The translations under genes and the position numbers were made by a program. Below are positions 35,017 to 42,901 of a DNA stretch of 64,000 nt, piece by piece; position 1 is the first letter of the stretch; each line of letters begins with the position of its first letter. Under the pieces are notes generated by a model that was given only the letters and a program-made list of their open reading frames with translations, was not told where the DNA came from and made no database searches. Origin of the DNA: Caryophanales bacterium UBA6449 (GTDB taxonomy: Bacteria; Bacillota_I; Bacilli_A; RFN20; CAG-288); assembly GCA_002437105.1 (NCBI GenBank), contig DJOB01000004.1, forward strand, positions 62,001 to 126,000, written 5' to 3'.

Positions 35017-35399
35017 TCCGCTGTAGGTGAACCCGCGAGGGCTCTTACTGTCGACTGGTATTTGAGAATGCCACTCTTCTTCCTTTCGAGATGCGGCGAG
35101 CGAGGGTGTGCGGGTGATCCTCGGTCGCGAAAGCGTGAAGTATCTGATTGAAGTATTGATTGTTGCATAGCTGGGTAATACTTATTTAATCCCTTCAGTT
35201 CCCCTGTCAGCCGTTTGATCAGTTGAGCTGAACTATCAGGGAAGCTGAGCACCTTATGATCGAGAGGAAAATTCCGCTGTTCAACCATCGGGTCCTCGTG
35301 ACAGAATAGCGGTGGCGAAATGGTAAATTTCTCCTCAAAGCAATATATTTATAGGCGTTGTCTATGAGGGATGAGCTGAGAAGGTACAGGAGGGTTTCC
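35017..35399. other. Non-coding gap upstream of the decarboxylase-family gene
   Basis: No gene is supported. A modest dyad around 35218-35240 (TGA-AGTT / AACT-TCA around GAGCTG) lacks a T tract. No clear promoter pair or terminator was found, although metK would be expected to terminate here. Confidence 0.45.
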
Positions 35400-36923
35400 A
35401 TGGATAAACCTGTTAGGGGTCATTCTAAAGCTCGCGACGAGCGTCAGAGCAAAACTCCTTTTCTCGATGCGCTGAAGGTCTATGTCGATGCGAATCCTGC
35501 TCCTTTCGATGTACCAAACCACAAGATGGGTGGATTCGACAATGAGTTCCTAGACTATGTGGGAAAGCAGACCTATCGGGTCGATGTCAATGCGCCGTTA
35601 GGTATGGATTCGCTCCTGAAACCTCACGGGGTCATCAAGGAGGCTGAAGCCCTCTGCGCCGAGTGCTTCGGAGCCGATCGGTGCCTCTTCTCGGTGAATG
35701 GTACGACTGGCGGAATCCTCGCTGAGCTGATGGGGATCCTGCGTCCGAAGGACAAGATCATCTTGCCGCGCAACGTTCATCGCTCCATCATCAATGGCCT
35801 GATCCTCTCCGGGGCGGTACCCATCTTCGTCCAGCCCGATATCGATCCGCTGACCGGTATCGCCAACGGTGTACCCCTTTCTGCCTTCAAGGAGGCGGTG
35901 GAGAAGAATCCTGATGCCAAGGCGGTCTTCGTCATCAATCCTACCTATTTTGGTATCAGCTCCGATCTCAAGGGGATTGCGGAACTGGCGCACGAGCACG
36001 GCATGATTGCGATGGCCGACGAGGCTCACGGGACGCATTTCTATCTCGACCGGCATCTGCCGCTGGGAGCGCTGCAGGCGGGTTTCGATATCTCGGCTTG
36101 CTCCATGCACAAGACGGCTGGCAGTCTGACCCAGTCCTCGATCGTCATATCTAAGGGTAAGAGGGTGGATTGGGAGAGGGTGAAGAACGTCTTCACGATG
36201 CTTACCTCCACCTCGCCTTCCTCGCTGCTTATCGCCAGCATCGATGCGGCGCGGAAGCGGATGTACTTCGAGGGTGAAGCGCTGCTCGAGCGGTCGGTTC
36301 AGCTGGCGACTCGCGCGCGCGAGGCGCTCGTGAAGATCCCCGGTATCTCGGTCCTCGATCGGACCTATCTGACGAGGGACGGCCGGTGCGATCTGGATCC
36401 TACTAGACTCGTCATCAATGTCTCCGGCCTGGGTATCACGGGTTTCGATGCCTATCGCGAGCTGAAGATCAACAGCGGGGTCCAGCTGGAGCTGGGCGAG
36501 ATCAACTGCTGTCTAGCTCTCGTGGGAATCGGTTCGACCGATGAGCAGGTGGACCGGCTGATCAAGGCGTTCGCCGATCTCTCCGCCGCGCATTACGGCA
36601 AGCGTCAGCCCCTGCGCTTCCCTCGCTTCTCTCCTGAGTTCCCCGAGCTTGTCATCCGTCCGCGCGTGGCTTTCAACGCTCCCTCTAAGGTTGTTCCCCT
36701 CAAGGAGGCGGCAGGAGAGATCTCAGCCGAGGCGGTGATGGTCTATCCGCCAGGAATACCCTTCCTCATCCCCGGCGAGAGAGTGACCGAGGACTGCCTC
36801 AAGGAGCTGAGGTTCTACGTTCGCCACGGAGGAGTGGTGATGTCTGATACCTCGCCTGAGACCATCAAGATCGTCGATCACTCCAAGTGGTTCGCCGCTT
36901 CAGATATCGATTACGACTACTAG
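35400..36923 (+). CDS. Orn/Lys/Arg decarboxylase-family PLP enzyme
   Basis: Fold-type I pyridoxal-phosphate enzyme of the group that includes YaaO and SpeA-type arginine decarboxylases of Bacillota. The 507 residues have the PLP site SMHKTAGSLTQSS with Schiff-base K238, the upstream ADEAHGTHF (Asp to pyridine N) and SVNGTTGG phosphate-binding loop. The C-terminal domain of the family is present. The start at 35400 is set by ACAGGAGGG seven bases upstream; a longer frame from 35358 lacks a site. Arginine or lysine decarboxylation for polyamine supply is the likely job, and closeness to metK (SAM is used for spermidine) is compatible. Substrate cannot be read from sequence. Confidence 0.88.
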   Translation: MDKPVRGHSKARDERQSKTPFLDALKVYVDANPAPFDVPNHKMGGFDNEFLDYVGKQTYRVDVNAPLGMDSLLKPHGVIKEAEALCAECFGADRCLFSVNGTTGGILAELMGILRPKDKIILPRNVHRSIINGLILSGAVPIFVQPDIDPLTGIANGVPLSAFKEAVEKNPDAKAVFVINPTYFGISSDLKGIAELAHEHGMIAMADEAHGTHFYLDRHLPLGALQAGFDISACSMHKTAGSLTQSSIVISKGKRVDWERVKNVFTMLTSTSPSSLLIASIDAARKRMYFEGEALLERSVQLATRAREALVKIPGISVLDRTYLTRDGRCDLDPTRLVINVSGLGITGFDAYRELKINSGVQLELGEINCCLALVGIGSTDEQVDRLIKAFADLSAAHYGKRQPLRFPRFSPEFPELVIRPRVAFNAPSKVVPLKEAAGEISAEAVMVYPPGIPFLIPGERVTEDCLKELRFYVRHGGVVMSDTSPETIKIVDHSKWFAASDIDYDY

Positions 36924-36953
36924 GTCTCGGCTCCGATTCTAGAGAAATGTTGA

Positions 36954-36984
36954 CCACCAGCGGTTGCTGGTGGCCTTTTATTTT
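36954..36984 (+). terminator. Intrinsic terminator after the decarboxylase-family gene
   Basis: The 8-bp stem CCACCAGC / GCTGGTGG with a GGTT loop is followed by CCTTTTATTTT, 31 bases after the stop codon. Confidence 0.9.
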
Positions 36985-37236
36985 GTGCAAAATGAAAGGG
37001 ATACCGAGAAAACGTGTTGCTTATTTCACTTAAATTTTGCTATGTTTAAGTGTTTTTCACATCTGGTAGCAGCTGGCGATATTTTCAAAAAACCTAATTA
37101 TTTGGCTTGTAATTTTGAATATTGTGGGCTTATGTTCTACAAAAGTCTAATATTTTTTCATGATTAGCGATTCCACTAGTTCCTTAATAAACGGCGGTTT
37201 GCCTTCAATCCCACTTATCAAATATTGTTTTAACCC
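36985..37236. other. AT-rich non-coding stretch upstream of the mal-type promoter
   Basis: No gene is supported. A 67-codon frame (36964-37167) starts inside the terminator and has no ribosome site. The base composition is much more AT-rich than in the genes on either side. Confidence 0.5.
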
Positions 37237-37264
37237 TTGACTATGTCGACACTTTGCCTATACT
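37237..37264 (+). promoter_or_regulatory. Sigma-A promoter of the maltodextrin operon
   Basis: TTGACT (37237-37242) and TATACT (37259-37264) are spaced by 16 bases. The start is expected near 37271, giving a leader of about 78 bases before the binding-protein gene. Confidence 0.8.
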
Positions 37265-37278
37265 TGTAAGCGCTTAGG
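37265..37278 (+). promoter_or_regulatory. LacI-family/cre-type operator
   Basis: TGTAAGCGCTTAGG, with a perfect 10-base palindrome TAAGCGCTTA (37267-37276), matches the cre-like pattern TGWAANCGNTNWCA except at the last positions. It begins at the base after the -10 and covers the start site, so a bound repressor (CcpA or a MalR-like protein) would block initiation. No LacI-family gene lies in the window. Confidence 0.75.
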
Positions 37279-37348
37279 GAGACTAGTAGAGAAGTGTTTC
37301 CTGCCTGTTTCTCCCTGAAGCCAACAAGTAACCTAAAGGAGGTTATCA

Positions 37349-38758
37349 ATGTCTATTAAGAAGATCTCTATGCTCAGTGTTCTGGCGCTGAGCGCTGTCG
37401 GACTCCTCGGCGGCTGCGCTGGAGGTGGAGATTCCAGCTCTGTCGGCGGCACTTCCAGCTCTGTCGGTGGCACTTCTAGCTCTGTCGGCGGCACTTCTAG
37501 CTCTGTCGGTGGTACTGACACTGTCATCCTGTCTGGACCCAGCGAAGCTCAGAGTTTCACTCTCAATCAGGCGCAGGAGTGGGCTAAGAAGAACAACAAG
37601 AGCTACACCTTCAAGTATGTCACTCACGGTGAGGATAAGGTCGATACTGAGGTCATTGATTGGACTAGTTCTCAGGCTCCCGATATCTTCATGTACGCGA
37701 ACGATAAGCAGCCCGGTCTGGTTAACAAGCAAGTTATCTCCGCTATCAGCAGCGCTAATCTCAAGACGCTGACTGATACATATGGTATCTCTCAGACCTA
37801 TCTGGACACCGTCAGCTTCCAGAAGAAGACCTACGGTTATCCTTACACTCTCAATGGATACTGCTTCTGGTACAACGAGGATATGGCTAAGAACGCCACT
37901 AAGCCCGAAGGTATCGGCGAGGACTTCACCAAGTGGACTATGGAGGAGTGGATCCAGGTTGCTCAGGCCAATAATTACCAGATCACTTACAACCTCAAAA
38001 CTGCTTACTACAGCGCTGCCTTCATGACTTCTGATGGTGGATCGTGGGACTGCACGTACGACAGAAACGGAAAGCTGACCAAAGTCACTTCCGACTTTGC
38101 TGAGAAGGGTATGCTCCCTTTGAAGAGTGCCATCAAGTGGTACAGCTACACCAATGGCGAAGGTAAGCACACTATCATATACGATACTCAGAAGGCTCCT
38201 ACTGCGAATAATAATGTCTTGGCTGATGTCAATGGCTCTTGGGCTTTGGCTACTACTGCCGGTGGTGACAGCGAGTATGCTGATCCCGCTATCAAGTGCT
38301 CCGTCATTCCCGCGATGACCACGGCTGAGGGCGAGAAGGTTATGCCTAGGGGCTTCACCGGTTCTAAGGCTTTCGGTGTCAATGGTCAGAAGAGCGCTGG
38401 GGATACTGCTCGTCTCAATGATCTGCACAGCCTCGCTTCCTATCTGGTCAGCCCTGAGGTTCAGAAGGCTAGATTCGAGTTCAACGCTTCCTGGCTCCCC
38501 ACTACTGATAAGGCTGGTGTCACCGCTTCGGACAACAAGGCTTTCGCCGCTCTGAATGAGCAGCTGGCTAAAGGTATCGCTCAGGCTAACCTGCCTCAGG
38601 CCATCTGGAATGCTCCTGTGACTCTGTTCACCAAGATCACTGGTGTGGAAGCTTCTAAAGACAACCCCGCTGTGGAAGCTACTCTGAATGTGAATTCCAC
38701 CGATGAGCAGCTCAAGGCTGCTCTGGCAGCTTTCGATGCTGAGCTTGCGGCTATCTAG
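37349..38758 (+). CDS. Extracellular solute-binding lipoprotein, maltodextrin type
   Basis: Lipid-anchored substrate-binding protein of a carbohydrate ABC importer. The 469 residues start with a lipoprotein signal peptide (lipobox LGGC, Cys23) and a Ser/Gly/Val linker of four GGTSSSV repeats (residues ~30-56). The two-lobed binding domain follows, with family-1 features such as PYTLNGYCFWYNEDM and a late ADVNGSWAL segment. Ribosome site AAAGGAGG precedes ATG 37349. It is first in the operon and followed by a terminator-like hairpin, the usual way to make binding protein in excess over permease. Linked MalF/MalG, amylase and MalK point to maltodextrins, but the ligand is inferred. Confidence 0.9.
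   Translation: MSIKKISMLSVLALSAVGLLGGCAGGGDSSSVGGTSSSVGGTSSSVGGTSSSVGGTDTVILSGPSEAQSFTLNQAQEWAKKNNKSYTFKYVTHGEDKVDTEVIDWTSSQAPDIFMYANDKQPGLVNKQVISAISSANLKTLTDTYGISQTYLDTVSFQKKTYGYPYTLNGYCFWYNEDMAKNATKPEGIGEDFTKWTMEEWIQVAQANNYQITYNLKTAYYSAAFMTSDGGSWDCTYDRNGKLTKVTSDFAEKGMLPLKSAIKWYSYTNGEGKHTIIYDTQKAPTANNNVLADVNGSWALATTAGGDSEYADPAIKCSVIPAMTTAEGEKVMPRGFTGSKAFGVNGQKSAGDTARLNDLHSLASYLVSPEVQKARFEFNASWLPTTDKAGVTASDNKAFAALNEQLAKGIAQANLPQAIWNAPVTLFTKITGVEASKDNPAVEATLNVNSTDEQLKAALAAFDAELAAI
37436..37519 (+). repeat. 21-bp tandem repeat encoding the GGTSSSV linker
   Basis: Four head-to-tail units of 21 bases beginning AGCTCTGTCGG start at 37436, 37457, 37478 and 37499. They differ at a few third positions, and the last unit diverges at its end. 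The repeat lies just after the lipidated Cys and encodes a flexible tether. Confidence 0.9.
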
Positions 38759-38805
38759 TTGATAGTTTTAAGCAGATAAATTCCGTTTAGAAGGTTATAA
38801 TTTTT

Positions 38806-38845
38806 AACGAAGGAGTGCTTTTCTTAGCTCTCCCTCGTTTTGTTT
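38806..38845 (+). terminator. Intercistronic terminator/attenuator between binding protein and MalF genes
   Basis: AACGAAGGAG (38806-38815) pairs with CTCCCTCGTT (38830-38839) with one mismatch, and an inner GCT/AGC pair extends it; TTTTGTTT follows. Partial readthrough would give more binding protein than permease. Confidence 0.75.
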
Positions 38846-38874
38846 AAAGACGTTAAACAGATTGGAGGAAAACG

Positions 38875-40392
38875 ATGACGACTATTGAGTACCTCTCGAT
38901 GCCTGGTTACGAACGTCTCTTCTTCAATTTCCTCAATTTCTTCAAGAGACTACCTCATCGTGTCGGAATGGCCTTTAACAAGCTGCCCACCAAAGCGCGC
39001 CGCTTGGGTGAGAAGATGGCTTCACCGTTTACCGATCTGTACAGCGCTGCGGTCTACGGAGACTGGCGCACTCGTCTTTCGTTCCTGATCATGGGATTCG
39101 GTCAGGTCACGAGGAGACAGGTTCTGCGCGGTATCCTCTATTTCCTGTACGAGGTCTGTTTCATCGTGTTCATGATCCTCGTCGGCGGAAAGAACCTTGC
39201 GGCTCTCGGTACACTCGGTCAACTTGGACAGGTCAAGTTCGAGGTTGGATATGTGGAGGTGCAGATACTTTACGACGATTCTTTGACTATCCTCATCTAT
39301 TCTGTTCTGGCTCTGGTACTCATCCTTCTTCTCGCTTACCTATATGTCTCACAGATCAGAGATTCTCTGAGGCTGCAGCGCTCGGCCTATATCGGTCACT
39401 TCACTTCGGATCGTGAGACGCTGCGCAACGTTCTCGATAAGAGCTACCACCGGACTCTGCTGTGCCTGCCCATGGCTGGCGTCGTCATCTTCACCGTCGT
39501 TCCGGTGATCATCATGACTCTGATCTGCTTCACCAACTACAACGATGATCATCTGACTCCCGCTAAGCTGATCGACTGGGTGGGATTCCAGAACTTCGCT
39601 ACCATCTTCTCTCAGACCGGATCCACTGGAGGAGTCTTCCTCCAGGTCTTCGGCAAAGTTCTTCTCTGGACGCTGATCTGGGCTTTCTTCGCCACTTTCA
39701 CGAACTATTTCCTCGGTATGGTCGTCGCTATGATGATCAACGCTAAGGGAGTCAAGCTCAAGAAGTTCTGGCGTACGATCCTCATCACCACGATCGCCGT
39801 GCCCCAGTTCATCAGCCTTCTGCTGATGTCGCAGATGTTCGAGCAGAATTTCGGTGTCATCAACCAGCTGTTCAATCTCAATGTTCCTTGGTTCAACAAT
39901 GCCGTTCTCGCCAAGGTCATGGTCATCGTGATCAACACCTGGCTCGGTATCCCCTACACCATGCTGATCTGCACCGGTCTGCTGATGAATATTCCCGCCG
40001 ATCTCTACGAGTCGGCTAAGATCGATGGTGCTGGACCCTTCAAGACCTACATGAAGATCACCCTCCCCTATATGCTCTTCGTCACCACTCCGTATCTGAT
40101 CTCTCAGTTCGTGGGTAACATCAACAACTTCAACGTCATCTATCTGCTCACTCAGGGTGGTCCCCAGATGATGTTTGGCACCGGTGTGATCGTGCCCAAG
40201 CAGATCAACGGAATCGGTGAGACCGATCTACTGATCACCTGGATCTATAAGATGTGTATGACAGCCACCTACAAGGACTACGGTACGGCCTCGGTCCTCG
40301 GACTGCTCATCTTCGTGGTAGTCGCGTTCTTCTCGCTGGTCGTCTTCAACAATTCCAAGTCGGTGAAGAATGAGGAGGATTATCAGCTATGA
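38875..40392 (+). CDS. malF: Carbohydrate ABC transporter permease, MalF type
   Basis: Inner-membrane permease subunit of the maltodextrin-type importer. The 505 residues include an N-terminal region with extra membrane helices (about 75-165), as in long MalF proteins, then the six-helix BPD_transp_1 domain. The EAA-loop coupling motif appears as ESAKIDGAGPFKTYMKITLP near residue 380, where MalK docks. Ribosome site TTGGAGG precedes ATG 38875. The stop overlaps the malG start by four bases (ATGA), indicating coupled translation and a MalF-MalG heterodimer. Confidence 0.93.
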   Translation: MTTIEYLSMPGYERLFFNFLNFFKRLPHRVGMAFNKLPTKARRLGEKMASPFTDLYSAAVYGDWRTRLSFLIMGFGQVTRRQVLRGILYFLYEVCFIVFMILVGGKNLAALGTLGQLGQVKFEVGYVEVQILYDDSLTILIYSVLALVLILLLAYLYVSQIRDSLRLQRSAYIGHFTSDRETLRNVLDKSYHRTLLCLPMAGVVIFTVVPVIIMTLICFTNYNDDHLTPAKLIDWVGFQNFATIFSQTGSTGGVFLQVFGKVLLWTLIWAFFATFTNYFLGMVVAMMINAKGVKLKKFWRTILITTIAVPQFISLLLMSQMFEQNFGVINQLFNLNVPWFNNAVLAKVMVIVINTWLGIPYTMLICTGLLMNIPADLYESAKIDGAGPFKTYMKITLPYMLFVTTPYLISQFVGNINNFNVIYLLTQGGPQMMFGTGVIVPKQINGIGETDLLITWIYKMCMTATYKDYGTASVLGLLIFVVVAFFSLVVFNNSKSVKNEEDYQL

Positions 40393-41255
40393 ACACCTCG
40401 GTCAAGAAACACTACGCGAGCCATCGGGCTCGCAAGATCGCCAAGGTCACGTCCATCTATGTGGTCCTGGCGATCGTCTCCGTCATCTGGATTCTGCCCT
40501 TCGTCTACCTGCTCCTGCAGTCGTTTGCCGGTCCTAACCAGTCGATGTATTTCATTCCCCACCAGTGGTCGCTGAGGGGATATGAGATCCTCTTCACCGA
40601 GCCTACTCAGAAGTTCTGGCTCTGGTGGATCAATACGTTCATCCTCGCCTTCGCTACCGCTATCATCCAGACGCTCATCACCCTCGCTACCTCCTACGCG
40701 CTCTCGCGTCTGCGCTTCCGTCTCCGTAAACCTATCATGCAGTTCATGCTCGTCATCGGTATGTTCCCTTCCTTCCTGGGAATGGTCATCATCTACTACA
40801 TCCTCAAGCTGCTCGGCATGGAGGGTTCCATCTACTCTCTGATCCTGATCTACGTCGGTTCTTCCGCGATGGGCTACTACATCTCCAAGGGTTTCTTCGA
40901 TACGATTCCGAAGTCTCTCGATGAGGCGGCGATGATCGATGGCGCCAACAAGAACACCGTCTTCTTCCGCATCGTCGCTCCGCTGTCTAAACCCATTATC
41001 GTCTACACCCTGCTGATGGCTTTCTCCGGTCCTTGGGGCGATTTCATGACCGCTTCCTATTACGCTCAGGGAAACCCCAATAGCTTCAACGTGGCGGTCG
41101 GACTTCAGAACATGCTGACCAAGGGTGCTCAGGGTTCCATGATGCCGGCCTTCTGCGCTGGTGGTGTGCTGACTGCTATCCCCATCATGATCCTCTTCTT
41201 CTGCCTGCAGCGGTACTACGTCGAAGGTGTTACCGGCGGCGCGGTCAAAGGTTGA
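40389..41255 (+). CDS. malG: Carbohydrate ABC transporter permease, MalG type
   Basis: Second permease subunit. The 288 residues hold six predicted membrane helices and the EAA loop DEAAMIDGANKNTVFFRIVAPLSKP near residue 178-202. The N-terminus is a short cytoplasmic basic stretch (KKHYASHRARKIAK), typical of MalG. It starts within the malF stop (ATGA overlap) and ends three bases before the amylase lipoprotein gene. Length and motifs are normal. Confidence 0.94.
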   Translation: MNTSVKKHYASHRARKIAKVTSIYVVLAIVSVIWILPFVYLLLQSFAGPNQSMYFIPHQWSLRGYEILFTEPTQKFWLWWINTFILAFATAIIQTLITLATSYALSRLRFRLRKPIMQFMLVIGMFPSFLGMVIIYYILKLLGMEGSIYSLILIYVGSSAMGYYISKGFFDTIPKSLDEAAMIDGANKNTVFFRIVAPLSKPIIVYTLLMAFSGPWGDFMTASYYAQGNPNSFNVAVGLQNMLTKGAQGSMMPAFCAGGVLTAIPIMILFFCLQRYYVEGVTGGAVKG

Positions 41256-41258
41256 TCT

Positions 41259-42878
41259 ATGCGCTCACGTGCTGGCATTATTGCTCTCTCGCTCCTCGCT
41301 ATCCTCTCCGGTTGCTCTTCCGTCCCGGCGACCTCTTCCTCTATCTCTTCGGCCGCCTCGACGCCTTCCTCCTCTGCTTCGTCGGTCGCCAGGAAGGATC
41401 TGAGCGAGAATCGTCGAAACTACTATGAGATCTTCGTTGGTTCGTTTGCCGATTCCGATGGCGATGGTATGGGCGACCTCAATGGTGTGACCCAGAAGCT
41501 CGACTATATCCACCAGCTGGGCTTCGATGGAATCTGGCTCATGCCGATCTTCCAATCTCCTTCCTATCACAAGTACAACACCACCGACTACTACAAGATC
41601 GATCCGGACTACGGGACGGCAGCTGATCTCAAACAGCTCGTCAGCCGGGCTCACGAGCTGGGGATCAAGGTGATCATCGATCTCGCGCTCAACCACTCTG
41701 CTACCGACAATATCAACTTCCTGAAGGCCTGCGCCGCTGAGGCGCAGCAGCGGGGTGAGCTGAAGGATTCGGAGAAGCAGTATCTCGAGGGATTGAGCAC
41801 CGATCAGATCTCGGCGCTCGCCCAGATGTACTCCTTCGCGGACACGAGCCGCAACGGCTACACTCAGGTCCCTGGCCACAGCTTCTTCTACGAGTCCAAC
41901 TTCTCCTCCACGATGCCGGAGTTCAACTTCGATTCCCCTCTGGCCCAGGATCTGTTCCGCTCGGTGATCCACTACTGGATGGACGAGGCGAATGCGGGGG
42001 TGGACGGGTATCGGCTCGATGCGGTCTCCTACTACTATATGAACAATACGTCGGCTAATACCGCGGCGCTGAACCGGATTCAGAGCTACGGCCAGGAGGT
42101 CGATCCCGACTGCTACTTCGTAGGTGAGTGCTGGCAGAACAGCCCCATCATCACGCAGTACTATTCCGATTCGACCCTGAACTCCTACTTCTGGTTCCCC
42201 GCGCAGGGCGCAAACGGCTTCGTGAGCGAAGGCATGTACGATAAAGGGAAATACCTCCGCGGTGAGAAGGCGATGCTCGAAGCGGCGGGCAGCGATATCG
42301 CTGCTCCCTTCCTGGATAACCACGATACGGCGCGGATGACCTTCTCGGCGCTCGACATGGCTAAGTTCCAATACGGTCTGTTAGCTACCCTGAGCGGCAA
42401 CGTCTTCACCTATTATGGCGATGAGTGCGGCATCGGTCAGGGGCAGTCGAACAACGATGAATCCAAGCGGACTCATATGCCCTGGGGCGATGGTCAGGAG
42501 TGCCAGGATCCTGCCAATGCGGCCGAATCCTACTATCCTCACGGCGATGTGAAGACTCAGCTGGCCGATCCGAACAGTCTGGTCAACTTCGTGGCCGCAG
42601 CGAATAGGCTGCGGAATGCGTATCCCGCCCTCGGCTGGGGACAGATCGATGGCAATGAGTTCGAGGAGGACGATGAGACTTCGCTGTTGGCTATCGACAA
42701 GAGTCTGGACGGCGAGAAGGTGCGGGTGGTCTACAATTTTAGCCGGGTTGAGGCTGCTGATTATCAGGCGGCTGCCGGTGAGAAGTTGGTCGGGCAGCTC
42801 TGCTCTAAAGGTGCGGTGCAGGAGACTGATGGAAAGTATTCGATACCAGCGTACTCGATAGCGCTGTTTCAGAAGTGA
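41259..42878 (+). CDS. GH13 alpha-amylase-family lipoprotein
   Basis: Surface glycoside hydrolase that would cut alpha-glucans into importable maltodextrins. The 539 residues begin with a lipoprotein signal (lipobox LSGC, Cys19) and a Ser-rich linker, then the (beta/alpha)8 barrel. GH13 conserved regions are all visible: DLALNHSA (I), GYRLDAV with nucleophile D254 (II), GECW with acid/base E290 (III), DNHD with D356 (IV). A MPEFN segment between I and II recalls the MPDLN motif of intermediary GH13 subfamilies. It lies within the transporter operon, three bases after malG. Exact specificity (amylase, neopullulanase, glucanotransferase) is open. Confidence 0.93.
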   Translation: MRSRAGIIALSLLAILSGCSSVPATSSSISSAASTPSSSASSVARKDLSENRRNYYEIFVGSFADSDGDGMGDLNGVTQKLDYIHQLGFDGIWLMPIFQSPSYHKYNTTDYYKIDPDYGTAADLKQLVSRAHELGIKVIIDLALNHSATDNINFLKACAAEAQQRGELKDSEKQYLEGLSTDQISALAQMYSFADTSRNGYTQVPGHSFFYESNFSSTMPEFNFDSPLAQDLFRSVIHYWMDEANAGVDGYRLDAVSYYYMNNTSANTAALNRIQSYGQEVDPDCYFVGECWQNSPIITQYYSDSTLNSYFWFPAQGANGFVSEGMYDKGKYLRGEKAMLEAAGSDIAAPFLDNHDTARMTFSALDMAKFQYGLLATLSGNVFTYYGDECGIGQGQSNNDESKRTHMPWGDGQECQDPANAAESYYPHGDVKTQLADPNSLVNFVAAANRLRNAYPALGWGQIDGNEFEEDDETSLLAIDKSLDGEKVRVVYNFSRVEAADYQAAAGEKLVGQLCSKGAVQETDGKYSIPAYSIALFQK

Positions 42879-42901
42879 GATATAGGGAGGAATCAAAATC
42901 A

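Noticed and set aside
36964..37167. 67-codon frame before the maltodextrin operon
   Set aside because: Begins inside a terminator hairpin, lacks a ribosome site and ends upstream of the operon promoter.
37436..37519. Possible CRISPR array
   Set aside because: The 21-base units are contiguous without spacers and lie in frame within a lipoprotein linker.
37333..37527. 64-codon antisense repeat protein (PPTELEV repeats)
   Set aside because: It is the reverse reading of the GGTSSSV-encoding tandem repeat inside the binding-protein gene.
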